From Actinomycetales bacterium (lineage in GTDB: Bacteria; Actinomycetota; Actinomycetes; Actinomycetales; Dermatophilaceae): a DNA stretch of 64,000 nucleotides. Under the pieces are notes generated by a model. That model saw only the letters and a list, made by a program, of their open reading frames with translations, was not told the DNA's origin and ran no database searches. Numbering within the stretch: position 1 is the stretch's first letter; each line of letters opens with the position of its first letter. The stretch lies in contig JADJVX010000018.1 in the NCBI GenBank assembly GCA_016710385.1, forward strand, positions 496,001 to 560,000, written 5' to 3'. The position numbers and the translations under genes are program-made. Shown piece after piece: positions 35,861-44,300 of the stretch.

Positions 35861-35890
35861 CCGTCCGCGCACCTTCCAGCGCGCGGACGG
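35861..35890 (-). terminator. Terminator hairpin after ribM, overlapping a motif copy
   Basis: CCGTCCGCGC (35861-35870) pairs perfectly with GCGCGGACGG (35881-35890), loop 10 nt. The motif GTATGCCGT at 35856-35864 supplies part of the left arm. It lies between the ribM stop and the hisE promoter. A further GGACGGC repeat at about 35896 could pair alternatively. Confidence 0.65.
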
Positions 35891-35943
35891 TGCACGGACG
35901 GCATCCGGCTCAGCCCGGGGGTGTCGGCCGGGCGGCGACCAGC

Positions 35944-36672
35944 TCAGCGAGCCGCGACCGCCTCCGGGGTCTCAGCGCGCTCGAGCCGGGTGGCCTTGAC
36001 CCATTGGGTGAAGCCATACATCACGAAGATGCCGTAGCCGATGTAGAGGACCGCGGTCGGCACGTATCCGGTCGCAAACCCGAGTGGCACCCCGATGAGG
36101 TCGACGGCGATCCAGCACAGCCAGAACTCGTTCCATCCCCGGGCCATGGCGTAGGTCGCGATAACCGAGCCGACGAAGATCCAGGCGTCACACCAGTAGA
36201 ACCACCACTGCGGCGTCCAGTACGGGTTGGGCGCCAGGTTCCAGAGCGCGACAAACGCCTGGTGGACGACCAGCGTGCCGACGATCCACCCACCGACGAT
36301 CACGAGCCGTTCGCGGGAGGTCGCCCAGCGCGGGGTGATCGCCGGGGCTGAGGAGTCGACACCGCGAGCGCGACGCGACTGGTTCCAACGCCACCAGCCG
36401 TAGAGGCTGGTGACAATGAAGAAGACCTGCCGACCAGCCTGCCCGAACAGCGGGATCCGCTGGTCGGCACCGAAGAGAGCGCCGAGGTAGACGAAGAAGA
36501 GCATGACGTTGGCGATGATGCCGACCGGCCAGGCCCAGACCCAGCGCTTCATGCCCAGGTAGGCCGATGCCGCGCCGATGAGGATGCCGATGAGTTCGAG
36601 CCAGTGCATCTCGTAACCGGCGATGGGGAAGGTCGCAGCGATGAGCTGCTGGAAGATGTTGCCGTTGTTCAT
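35944..36672 (-). CDS. ribM: Riboflavin transporter of the PnuC family (RibM/PnuX)
   Basis: A 242-residue membrane protein with seven to eight hydrophobic segments. PnuC-family blocks are WLELIGILIGAASAYLGMKR near residue 24, WVWAWPVGIIANVMLFFVYL near 44, SLYGWWRWNQ near 88 and WCDAWIFVGSVIATYAM near 158. PnuC proteins usually carry nicotinamide riboside, but an FMN riboswitch directly upstream marks this as the actinobacterial riboflavin importer type. The ATG at 36672 has an AAGGA about 12 nt upstream, a long spacing that fits control by leader structure. Confidence 0.88.
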   Translation of the reverse strand: MNNGNIFQQLIAATFPIAGYEMHWLELIGILIGAASAYLGMKRWVWAWPVGIIANVMLFFVYLGALFGADQRIPLFGQAGRQVFFIVTSLYGWWRWNQSRRARGVDSSAPAITPRWATSRERLVIVGGWIVGTLVVHQAFVALWNLAPNPYWTPQWWFYWCDAWIFVGSVIATYAMARGWNEFWLCWIAVDLIGVPLGFATGYVPTAVLYIGYGIFVMYGFTQWVKATRLERAETPEAVAAR

Positions 36673-36807
36673 GAGTGGTGTTCGTCCTTGAGTTCGAATC
36701 CGACTGGGACGAACTCCGGGGACACCCTCGACACGCCACGACGTCAGACCCGCGCCCGCGAACCGCGGGCACGGCATACCGGCGTCGACCGCCTCGAGAC
36801 GCGCTGC

Positions 36808-36922
36808 CTACCATCCGGACTTTCACCGTCGGCCCTGGAATCCCACCAGGTCAACCGGCCGCTGGCTGCGGTCGGGTCGCGGACTGTCACCGCCGGTTCG
36901 GAGTTACACCGACCCCGGAGCA
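36808..36922 (-). promoter_or_regulatory. FMN riboswitch (RFN element) upstream of ribM
   Basis: On the minus strand the conserved RFN order is visible: GGGTCGGTGTAACTCCGA, ACCGGCGGTGACAGTCCGCG, GGCCGGTTGACCTGGTGGGA, TTCCAGGGCCGACGGTGAAA and GTCCGGATGG. FMN binding should switch ribM off. The rest of the ~400-nt gap (36673-37070) holds the expression platform, with a GCCCGCG/CGCGGGC hairpin at 36752-36768, motif copies at 36771 and 36953, and a CATAAT -10 candidate at 36938-36933. No gene is seen there. Confidence 0.93.
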
Positions 36923-37070
36923 CGTGGGTCCGATTATGCCAGTGCCGAAACGGTATGCCGTGCGCGTCGACTCGCGGCCGACCGCCTCCGAGAGCCGCAG
37001 CATCGCTGGCGAGCTTGGTGACCAGGACATCCGGGAGCCTCACCGCGTTCCTGACGGCGGCCCTGAGAGC

Positions 37071-37727
37071 TCAGTGCCGGTGGCGTGCCGCCAACGCGCG
37101 CAGCTGGTCCACGGCGTCAGCCGCACTCGCGGCGCCATATACCGCCGAACCCGCGACGAACACATCGGCGCCGGCCTCGGCACAGGCCTCGATGGTCGAC
37201 GCGCTCACCCCACCGTCGACCTGCACCCAGATCTGCCCGCCCTGACGCCGCACGGACTCACGGACCTGAGCCACCTTGGGGAGTTGATCGGCCAGGAACG
37301 ACTGGCCACCGAAACCGGGTTCGACGGTCATGACCAGGACCATGTCCAAGTCGGGCAACAACTCCGCGTAGGGAGCCCAGGGGGTCGCCGGTTTGAGCGC
37401 CATGCCGGACCGCGCCCCGGCCGCCCGCAGCTGCCGCGCCAGCCGCTTCGGGTCGGCGGCCGCTTCGACGTGGAAGGTCACCGACCCCGCACCCGCCTCG
37501 GCGTATGCCGGTGCCCACCGGTCCGGGTCGGCGATCATGAGATGGCAGTCGATGGGGATCGGGCTGACCCGCAACAGGGCTTCGACGACCGGCAGCCCGA
37601 GGGTGAGGTTGGGGACGAAGTGGTTGTCCATGACGTCGACGTGCGCCCAGTCGGCATTGGCCACGGCATCGAGCTCACGCTGCAAGTTGGCGAAATCGGC
37701 GGACAAGATGCTCGGCGAGATCTGCAC
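37071..37727 (-). CDS. rpe: Ribulose-phosphate 3-epimerase
   Basis: A 218-residue TIM-barrel enzyme interconverting ribulose-5-P and xylulose-5-P in the pentose phosphate pathway. QISPSILSADFANLQREL at the start, HVDVMDNHFVPNLTLGL near 34 with metal ligands His and Asp, DCHLMIADPD near 63, VEPGFGGQSF near 140 and VDGGVSAST near 173 are diagnostic. The GTG at 37727 lies 7 nt after TAGGGT (37740-37735), a leaderless start. It would link xylulose-5-P made by the xylose cluster of this window to central metabolism. Confidence 0.95.
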   Translation of the reverse strand: MQISPSILSADFANLQRELDAVANADWAHVDVMDNHFVPNLTLGLPVVEALLRVSPIPIDCHLMIADPDRWAPAYAEAGAGSVTFHVEAAADPKRLARQLRAAGARSGMALKPATPWAPYAELLPDLDMVLVMTVEPGFGGQSFLADQLPKVAQVRESVRRQGGQIWVQVDGGVSASTIEACAEAGADVFVAGSAVYGAASAADAVDQLRALAARHRH

Positions 37728-37833
37728 GACCGACACCCTATGGGACGGCTCGGCGCACGGCCGGACCCTCACCGGCACACGACGCGGCCGCGGGTGGCCA
37801 CGCCACACCTCGCTGGCCGACCGCGACCATGCC

Positions 37834-39384
37834 TCAGAGCTTGCGCAGCAGCGCGAGGAACATCGCGTCGGTGCCATGCAGGTGGGGCCAGAGCTGGGCG
37901 GCCGGCCCATCGCCCAGGTCAGGCAACCGGTCACCGGCAGCGTCGATGACGAACTCGCGCGCGTCGAGCGCCGCCACGTCGTCGCGTTTCTTCACGACAT
38001 CGGCGACCGCGAACCGGGTCTCGACCAGGTGGGGGCTGCAGGTCACATAGGCCACCACTCCTCCAGGGCGGGTCGCATCGAGCGCAGACGCGAGCAATTG
38101 GCGTTGCAGCACGGCCAGTTGCGTCACATCGGCGGGCTGCTTGCGCCACCGCGCCTCCGGGCGGCGACGCAACGCTCCAAGCCCCGTGCAGGGCGCATCG
38201 ACCAAGACCCGGTCGTAGCCGTCCGGCTCGTCCGACCCGACGGCTCGACCGTCACCGACTCGCACCGTGACCTGGCCCGAGGCTCCGGCCGCAACGACCG
38301 GCCGCAGGGTGGAGCGCACCAGGTCGGCGCGGTGCTCGCTCACCTCGTTGGCGACACACTGCGCACCACGCTGGATGGCCAGCGCACCCAGCAGCCCTGC
38401 CTTGCCCCCCGGTCCCGCACACAGGTCCAGCCACCGCTCGGTCAACGCGCCGGTCATCGGCGCGGCGGGGGTCACCGGCACCGCTGCGAGGGCAAGGGCG
38501 ACCAGTTGCGACCCTTCGTCCTGGACGGCGGCCCGGCCCTCCCGCACGGCCGGTATGCCGCCCGGGTCACCTCCCGGCCAGGTCGCCGCAGTCGGGGACC
38601 AGCGTCCGGCGTCGGCACCGGCGCTGATCAACTCGCCCACCGCCGCGAGTCCCGGACGGGCCACCAACGAGACCAGTGCCGCCGCGTTGTCGGCCTGCAA
38701 CAGGTGCTCGAGCTGGGCATCGACCGTCGCTGCGCTGGCTGTGCCATGGCCGAGCAGGGCCGCCCGCAGCGCTTTGACGATCCACACCGGGTGCGAGTGC
38801 TCGACCGACAGGCGGTCCCCAGGCTCGGGAAGAGGCTCGGTCACCGCCGCGAGCCACTCCCCCAGGGTGCGCTCGGAGATCCGCCGCAGCACCGCGTTGA
38901 CGAAGCCTGCGGCGCCGGCCCCGTTGACCTGTCGCGCCAGAGCGACGGTCTCGGCGACGGCGGCGTGAGCAGGCACTCGCATCCCGAGGATCTGGTGGGC
39001 GCCCACCCGCAGGGTGTCGAGCACGTTGGCATCGATGGCGTCGAGGGCGCGTCCGGCGGCCATGGCCACCATGGGGTCGTAACGGCCCTGCAACCGCAAC
39101 GCGCCATAGGCCAGCTCGGTGGCGAAAGCCGCGTCACGGCCGGTAAGGCGCTGCGCCCGAAGTCGCTGTGGGAGTTCGAGATTGGCGTACGCCCCGTCGG
39201 CGACGGCCCGCAGCACGCTGTATGCCGTCAACCGCGCCGGGTCGGCGGTGCGCCCACGCTCGGAGGGCCGCTGCAGCGACCGCGGCCGGTGGTCACCGTG
39301 CCCTGTCCCGCGCCCTGTCCCGCGCCCTGACCCACGGCCTGACCCACCCCTGGACGGCACATCACGCCGGGGCCGGTCAGTCAT
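37834..39384 (-). CDS. rsmB: 16S rRNA (cytosine-967-C5)-methyltransferase
   Basis: A 516-residue RNA m5C methyltransferase. Residues ~1-45 form a Gly/Arg/Ser-rich basic tail. A NusB-like domain follows (about 50-180, AFATELAYGALRLQGRYD), then the SAM domain: LDLCAGPGGKAGLLGAL near 310, VLVDAPCTGLGALRRRPEARW near 389 with one catalytic Cys, and VAYVTCSPHLVETR near 441 with the other. The ATG at 39384 overlaps the fmt stop by 8 nt, and is preferred over in-frame codons further inside fmt. Confidence 0.93.
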   Translation of the reverse strand: MTDRPRRDVPSRGGSGRGSGRGTGRGTGHGDHRPRSLQRPSERGRTADPARLTAYSVLRAVADGAYANLELPQRLRAQRLTGRDAAFATELAYGALRLQGRYDPMVAMAAGRALDAIDANVLDTLRVGAHQILGMRVPAHAAVAETVALARQVNGAGAAGFVNAVLRRISERTLGEWLAAVTEPLPEPGDRLSVEHSHPVWIVKALRAALLGHGTASAATVDAQLEHLLQADNAAALVSLVARPGLAAVGELISAGADAGRWSPTAATWPGGDPGGIPAVREGRAAVQDEGSQLVALALAAVPVTPAAPMTGALTERWLDLCAGPGGKAGLLGALAIQRGAQCVANEVSEHRADLVRSTLRPVVAAGASGQVTVRVGDGRAVGSDEPDGYDRVLVDAPCTGLGALRRRPEARWRKQPADVTQLAVLQRQLLASALDATRPGGVVAYVTCSPHLVETRFAVADVVKKRDDVAALDAREFVIDAAGDRLPDLGDGPAAQLWPHLHGTDAMFLALLRKL

Positions 39385-40330
39385 TCTCGCCGAGCCGCTC
39401 CCCCGGCTCGATCCGCACGCCGCGGGCCCAGTCGGCAGCCGCCATCTCCTTCTTGCCGTGGGCACGGACCAGGCCGAGTTTGACCGGGGAGGTGACCGTC
39501 GCGGCATACACAGCGCTCTTGGTGACCAGGAGCTCACCGGGGGTGGTCGGCGCGGTCAACCCGCCGGGCAGCGGCTCCTCGACCACACTGACCGGGCCGA
39601 GGGTGACCCGCTCGCCGCGGAACGTCGACCAGGCGCGCGGGGCGGGCGTGCAGCCGCGGATCAGTCGCTCGATGGCTACCGCGGGACGGGTCCACACGAT
39701 GCGAGCATCCTCGACCTGGATCTTGGGGGCCAGCGAGATGCCTTCAGTCGGTTGGGGTTTGGCCTCCAGGGTGCCGTCCTCGATGCCATCGAGGGTGGCC
39801 ACCAACAGTCCCGCACCACCGACGGCGAGCCGCTCCAAGAGGTCACCGCTGGTGTCACTCGCGCGGACAGCTTCGGTCATCACGCCGTAGACCGGACCGG
39901 TGTCCAGGCCGGCTTCCAGCAGGAAGGTGCTGGCGCCGGTCACGTCATCGCCGGCCATGACCGCATGCTGCACCGGGGCAGCTCCCCGCCAGGCCGGCAA
40001 CAACGAGAAGTGCAGGTTGACCCAGCCGTACCGCGGGATGTCGAGCGCGGCCTGCGGCACGAGCGCACCGTAGGCCACGACCGGGCAGCAGTCGGGAGCC
40101 AGGTCGCGCAGGGTCTGCAGAAACTCCGGCTCCCGCGGGGAGCGCGGCGTCAGCACGGGTATGCCGTGCTGCTCTGCCCGCACTCGGACCGGTGAGGGGA
40201 GCATGGACCGACCGCGGCCGGCCGGGGCGTCTGGTCGAGTGACGACGGCGACCACCTCGTGACGGGACGCGATGAGCGCCTCGAGGCTCGGGATGGCGAC
40301 CGCGGGGGTGCCGGCGAAGACCAGCCGCAT
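39377..40330 (-). CDS. fmt: Methionyl-tRNA formyltransferase
   Basis: A 317-residue enzyme formylating initiator Met-tRNA with 10-formyl-THF. LVFAGTPAVAIPSLEAL opens the Rossmann domain; VNLHFSLLPAWRGAAPVQ near 106 holds the catalytic Asn and His (the conserved N-x-H), and GLDTGPVYG near 141 the catalytic Asp. The C-terminal OB-like tRNA-binding domain runs from ~205. It is followed by rsmB and preceded by def within 2 nt, the common def-fmt pair for N-terminal methionine processing. Confidence 0.96.
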   Translation of the reverse strand: MRLVFAGTPAVAIPSLEALIASRHEVVAVVTRPDAPAGRGRSMLPSPVRVRAEQHGIPVLTPRSPREPEFLQTLRDLAPDCCPVVAYGALVPQAALDIPRYGWVNLHFSLLPAWRGAAPVQHAVMAGDDVTGASTFLLEAGLDTGPVYGVMTEAVRASDTSGDLLERLAVGGAGLLVATLDGIEDGTLEAKPQPTEGISLAPKIQVEDARIVWTRPAVAIERLIRGCTPAPRAWSTFRGERVTLGPVSVVEEPLPGGLTAPTTPGELLVTKSAVYAATVTSPVKLGLVRAHGKKEMAAADWARGVRIEPGERLGEND

Positions 40331-40332
40331 GG

Positions 40333-40878
40333 CTACAGCCCCCGCCCGAAGGTGGCATGTGGACTGGTGCGGATGACAGGGCGCTCGGCGCCCGCCCACT
40401 CCGACTCGCGGATGAGCTTCATGGCGGCCTTTCGCGCGTCGCTGTCGAGACGGTCGATGAACAGGATGCCGTCGAGGTGGTCGGTCTCGTGCTGGACTGC
40501 CCGGGCCAGGAACTCGCTGCCCTCCACCACGATTGGCTCACCGTGCTCATTGGATCCCCGGGCGACGACCCGCAGCGAGCGGGGGGTGTCGAATGAGAGC
40601 CCCGGGAACGACAGGCACCCCTCGGGCCCGTCCTGGCGCTCTTCGGAGAGGTCGAGCACCGGATTGACGAGGTGGCCCAGGACGCCATCGACGAAATAGG
40701 TGAACACCCTCAGCCCGACGCCGATCTGCGGCGCAGCCAAACCCGCACCGGGTGCAGCGAGCATGGTGTCGGTGAGGTCGGCGACGAGTTGGCGCAGCTC
40801 CTTGTCGAAGTCGACGACTTCGGCGGCAGGGGTGCGCAGGATGGGATCACCGAACAGGCGGATGTCCTTGACCGACAC
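40333..40878 (-). CDS. def: Peptide deformylase
   Basis: A 181-residue metalloenzyme removing the formyl group from nascent proteins. The three motifs are complete: GAGLAAPQIG near residue 44, EGCLSFPG near 86 (metal Cys) and QHETDHLDG near 129 (two metal His plus catalytic Glu). The C-terminus adds ~35 residues, as in other actinobacterial type I enzymes. GTG start; a TAGACT -10 candidate lies further upstream in the 88-nt gap to priA. Confidence 0.96.
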   Translation of the reverse strand: MSVKDIRLFGDPILRTPAAEVVDFDKELRQLVADLTDTMLAAPGAGLAAPQIGVGLRVFTYFVDGVLGHLVNPVLDLSEERQDGPEGCLSFPGLSFDTPRSLRVVARGSNEHGEPIVVEGSEFLARAVQHETDHLDGILFIDRLDSDARKAAMKLIRESEWAGAERPVIRTSPHATFGRGL

Positions 40879-40966
40879 GGGCAGACCTCAGGGGCAGGGA
40901 AACAAGGGACGTGGGATGAGTCGCCAAGTCTAGGGCGTCACCCGTTGTGGCCCCCGAGCTGCGCGA

Positions 40967-43012
40967 TCACTGGTCGCCCAGCCAGTCCACCCGAATGGTC
41001 AGCGGTTCGGGGTCCTTGCGCGCGCTGCGCACCGCACGCACGGCCGTGAGGGCCTGAGCCAACGCCGGCGCGTGGATCAGCGGGGTGCGGACGACGACCT
41101 GCACCTGCGCCACCGCGGCCGGATCGCCAGCACCGCTCCCGGTATGCCGGGTCGCCGGGATCGGGAGCGGGCCGAGCCGCTCCACGGCGACCGCCGCCGC
41201 GACCTCGTCGGCGGCGGCGAGGACGGCGCGTCGAGACCCGGCCAATCGGGCGACCGCGCTGGCCGGGGGAAGGCGCAGATCGATCCGCTCGGACAGTTCC
41301 CGGGCGGCCAGCCAGGCGGGATCCCACCGCACCAGCGCCTCGACGGGCGGGGCGCTTTGCCCGGCGGGCACCCCCGCCACGACGACCACCCCTCCGGCGT
41401 CGGCGGGCCGCACCAGTGCGGCCGCGGCACACCACCGACGCAGTGCCTCGATGCCGGCGTCGAGGTCGGCACGTTCGAGCAACGCCCAGGCGTCCAGCAG
41501 CAGCGCCGCGCGGTAGCCGCCCTCCGCGATGGGCTCAGCCCCCGGGGTCGCCACGACGAGGGCTGGGCGCGACGGCACCGCCGCTGTGACCTCGCCGGAG
41601 CCGGAAGTCACCAAGGGCACTCCTGGGAAGGCTCGCCCGAGCTCCTCGGCGGTCCGGCGGGCACCCACCGTCGCGGACCGCAAGGTGGTGCCCTCGCAAT
41701 GCGGGCAGACGAACCCCTGGGGGCCGAAATCGCCGGCACACCACCGACATCGGCCGGACTGTCCGGGTGCCGGAATGGCCATCGGACCGTGGCAGCGCGG
41801 GCAACCAGCCGGCGCACGGCATACCTGACAGGACAGCGCTGGGAGGTAACCCCGGCGCGGGACCTGGACGAGCACCGGCCCGTCGGCCAGCGCACTCTTT
41901 GCCGCGCGCCAGGCCGCCGAAGGCAGGTGCGCCCGGGCCGCTGGGCCGTCGCGCTCGGGGTCGCTGCCTTCACCCGCGATGATCACCCGCGGTGCCGCGG
42001 CGCGGACCGTCGCTGGGGCCCCGGTTACCGAGGCATACTCGCCCGATTCGACCCGCTGCTGGATGGGCACGCTGCGCGTGAATCCCGCGCTGAGCAGCGC
42101 GGCCCCCGCCAACTGGGCTCGCAGCGCCAGCACCTCACGCACGTGCGGGTAGGGCGCACGCGGCTCCTGGTGCAGGTCATCGCCGTCGTCCCACCAGGCC
42201 ACCAAGCCGAGTCGCTGCACCGGCGCGAACGCGGCGGCCCGGGTGCCCACGACCACCCGGACGTGCCCGCGGAGAGCCTTCAGCCACGCGGTGTAGCGGG
42301 CCTGCGGCCCCTGCTCGGCGGTGAGCCGCACGACGCAACCAGCGCCGAGCAGACCGATCAGCTGCGCCTCGACGCGGATCAGGTCGCGCTGGTCCGGGAC
42401 GACCAGGAGCACGCCTCGACCCGCTGCGGCGGCCGTGCCTGCGGCCACGGCCAGGGCGTGCGGCCAGTCGGCCTCGACGGGTTGACCGGGCAAGGCCAGC
42501 CAGGACGCTGCCGGCGCCTCGCCCGCCGCGATCCGGCGTAGAAAGGCCGGTCCCGCTGGGTATGCCGTCCACGGCCCGGGGTCCGGGGCTGGAGGCGGAT
42601 CCAGTGCCGGCACCGGGTGAGCGTCCAGCGCGCGTTCGGCGGCCGCGTGGCGCGGCGGGATCGCGAGCCGCAGCAGGTCACCGAGCACACCGGCATACCT
42701 GTGCGCGACCGCGCGGCACAGGGCGATCTGTTCCGGGGTGAGCACCGGCTCGGGGCTGACGACCCGTCGCAGCGGCGCGAGGCGGCCCTCGTGCTCGGCG
42801 TCGGCGCGACGCGCGACGACGAATCCGTCGACATCGCGTCCGGCGAACCGGACCCGCACCCGCACCCCAGGCTGGGCCGACTCGGAAAGGTCGGCCGGGA
42901 CGGCATACTCGAATTCCCGGTCCAAGTGGGCCAGTCCGCTGTCGACGACGACGGCCGCGACCGGCAGCGCAGGAAGCTGCGCTGCCGGTCGCGGCCGATC
43001 GATCGAACTCAT
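40967..43012 (-). CDS. priA: Primosomal protein N' (PriA), helicase motifs missing
   Basis: A 681-residue PriA homologue involved in replication restart. The N-terminal DNA-binding domain (FEYAVPADLSESAQPGVRVR near 34) and the zinc-binding cysteines (CQVCRAPAGCPRC, CRWCAG, CPHC, about 400-445) are kept. The helicase core is degraded: where GxTGSGKT is expected I see AVAAGTAAAAGRGVLLVVPD, and the DEEH box reads WWDDGDDLHQ. This loss of ATPase motifs is known for actinobacterial PriA, so it is probably a structural loader. The ATG lies 6 nt after TAGGTT (43024-43019). Confidence 0.93.
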   Translation of the reverse strand: MSSIDRPRPAAQLPALPVAAVVVDSGLAHLDREFEYAVPADLSESAQPGVRVRVRFAGRDVDGFVVARRADAEHEGRLAPLRRVVSPEPVLTPEQIALCRAVAHRYAGVLGDLLRLAIPPRHAAAERALDAHPVPALDPPPAPDPGPWTAYPAGPAFLRRIAAGEAPAASWLALPGQPVEADWPHALAVAAGTAAAAGRGVLLVVPDQRDLIRVEAQLIGLLGAGCVVRLTAEQGPQARYTAWLKALRGHVRVVVGTRAAAFAPVQRLGLVAWWDDGDDLHQEPRAPYPHVREVLALRAQLAGAALLSAGFTRSVPIQQRVESGEYASVTGAPATVRAAAPRVIIAGEGSDPERDGPAARAHLPSAAWRAAKSALADGPVLVQVPRRGYLPALSCQVCRAPAGCPRCHGPMAIPAPGQSGRCRWCAGDFGPQGFVCPHCEGTTLRSATVGARRTAEELGRAFPGVPLVTSGSGEVTAAVPSRPALVVATPGAEPIAEGGYRAALLLDAWALLERADLDAGIEALRRWCAAAALVRPADAGGVVVVAGVPAGQSAPPVEALVRWDPAWLAARELSERIDLRLPPASAVARLAGSRRAVLAAADEVAAAVAVERLGPLPIPATRHTGSGAGDPAAVAQVQVVVRTPLIHAPALAQALTAVRAVRSARKDPEPLTIRVDWLGDQ

Positions 43013-43052
43013 GAGGGAAACCTAGCGGCCCCCTCCGTCACCGCTCCGAGGC

Positions 43053-44300
43053 TCAGGCCCCGGCAGCGCGACGCTTGTTGATCAGGTCGAAGGCCACCGC
43101 GATCAGCAAGACCAGGCCCTTGATGACGTTCTGCAGGGCGGGGTTGGTGCCGATGATCGACAGGCCCATGTTGAGCACGCCCATGATGAGCGCACCGACG
43201 ATGACGCCGGACACCTTGCCGACACCACCGGTGACGGCCGTGCCACCGATGAAGCAGGCGGCGATGGCGTCGAGCTCGTAGTTGTTGCCCGCTGCCGCCA
43301 GGGCAGCGCCCGCCCGGGACGTGGTGACCACCGCAGCGAGCGAGGCCAGCAAACCCATGTTGATGAAGATCCGGAAGTTCATCGTCTTGACGTTGACACC
43401 GGAGAGGACCGCCGCGTGCACATTGCCACCGATCGCGTAAACATGCCGACCGAAGACCGTGCGCCCCATGAGGAACCCGTAGGCGAAGATGAGCACGGCG
43501 ACGAGGATGAGGACATACGGGGTGCCGATGGCACTCTGCGACAGGATCCACGTGAACACCGCCAGCAGCAGCGAGACGCCGACCAGCTTGGTGAGGAACA
43601 TCGACCCCGGTTCGACCTTGAGGTTGTGCGAACGCATCGTCGCGCGGGTCCGCAGTTGGCTGAACACGAACGCGGCGATCCCGGCGATACCGATGACGAG
43701 GGTGAGCACGTCGGCGGCGCCCGCGAAGCCCAGCGTGCCGAGCAGGCCGGCATTGGAGATCCCGACGAAGCCCTCCGGGAGTCCGGCGATCGTCTCACCG
43801 ACGATGAGGATCGCGAGGCCACGGAAGATGAGCATGCCCGCGAGGGTGACGATGAAGGCGGGCACCCCGACATAGGCAACCCAGAAGCCCTGCCAGGCTC
43901 CGATGACCAAACCAAGGGCCACCCCGACGAGGACGGCCACGATCCACGGCAGATGCCAGTTCATCATCGCGATCGCCAACACCCCACCGATGAACGCGAC
44001 GATGGAGCCGACCGAGAGGTCGATGTGGCCGGCGATGATGACCATGACCATGCCGATGGCCAGGATCATGACGTAGGCGTTTTGCTGGAAGAGGCTCGCC
44101 ACGTTGTCCGGCATGAGCAGCTTGCCGCCGGTGAGGAGTTGGAAGAGGACGACGATGGCGATGAGGGCACCGACGATGCCGTACTCGCGCAGGTTGGTCT
44201 TCTTGGCTGCGGCAGCTTGGGTGCCGTCGGTCTTGCCGGTCGCCGCAACGGCGTCGGCGGCGTCGGGTGCCTGGGGACCTGTGGGCGTGACCTGGGTCAT
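43053..44300 (-). CDS. mmsB: Multiple-sugar ABC transporter permease (MmsB/XylH type)
   Basis: A 415-residue inner-membrane permease with about ten helices after an Ala/Thr-rich cytoplasmic N-terminus (~1-38). MVIIAGHIDLSVGSIVAFIG near residue 85 and FLMGRTVFGRHVYAIGGN near 280, followed by AAVLSGVNV, are the coupling regions of the BPD_transp_2 family; ACFIGGTAVTGGVGKVSGVI near 348 is also typical. Its overlap with mmsA (ATGA) and the chvE gene upstream mark a complete ChvE-MmsA-MmsB importer. Context with xylA, xylB and a ROK regulator suggests D-xylose as main substrate. Confidence 0.92.
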   Translation of the reverse strand: MTQVTPTGPQAPDAADAVAATGKTDGTQAAAAKKTNLREYGIVGALIAIVVLFQLLTGGKLLMPDNVASLFQQNAYVMILAIGMVMVIIAGHIDLSVGSIVAFIGGVLAIAMMNWHLPWIVAVLVGVALGLVIGAWQGFWVAYVGVPAFIVTLAGMLIFRGLAILIVGETIAGLPEGFVGISNAGLLGTLGFAGAADVLTLVIGIAGIAAFVFSQLRTRATMRSHNLKVEPGSMFLTKLVGVSLLLAVFTWILSQSAIGTPYVLILVAVLIFAYGFLMGRTVFGRHVYAIGGNVHAAVLSGVNVKTMNFRIFINMGLLASLAAVVTTSRAGAALAAAGNNYELDAIAACFIGGTAVTGGVGKVSGVIVGALIMGVLNMGLSIIGTNPALQNVIKGLVLLIAVAFDLINKRRAAGA

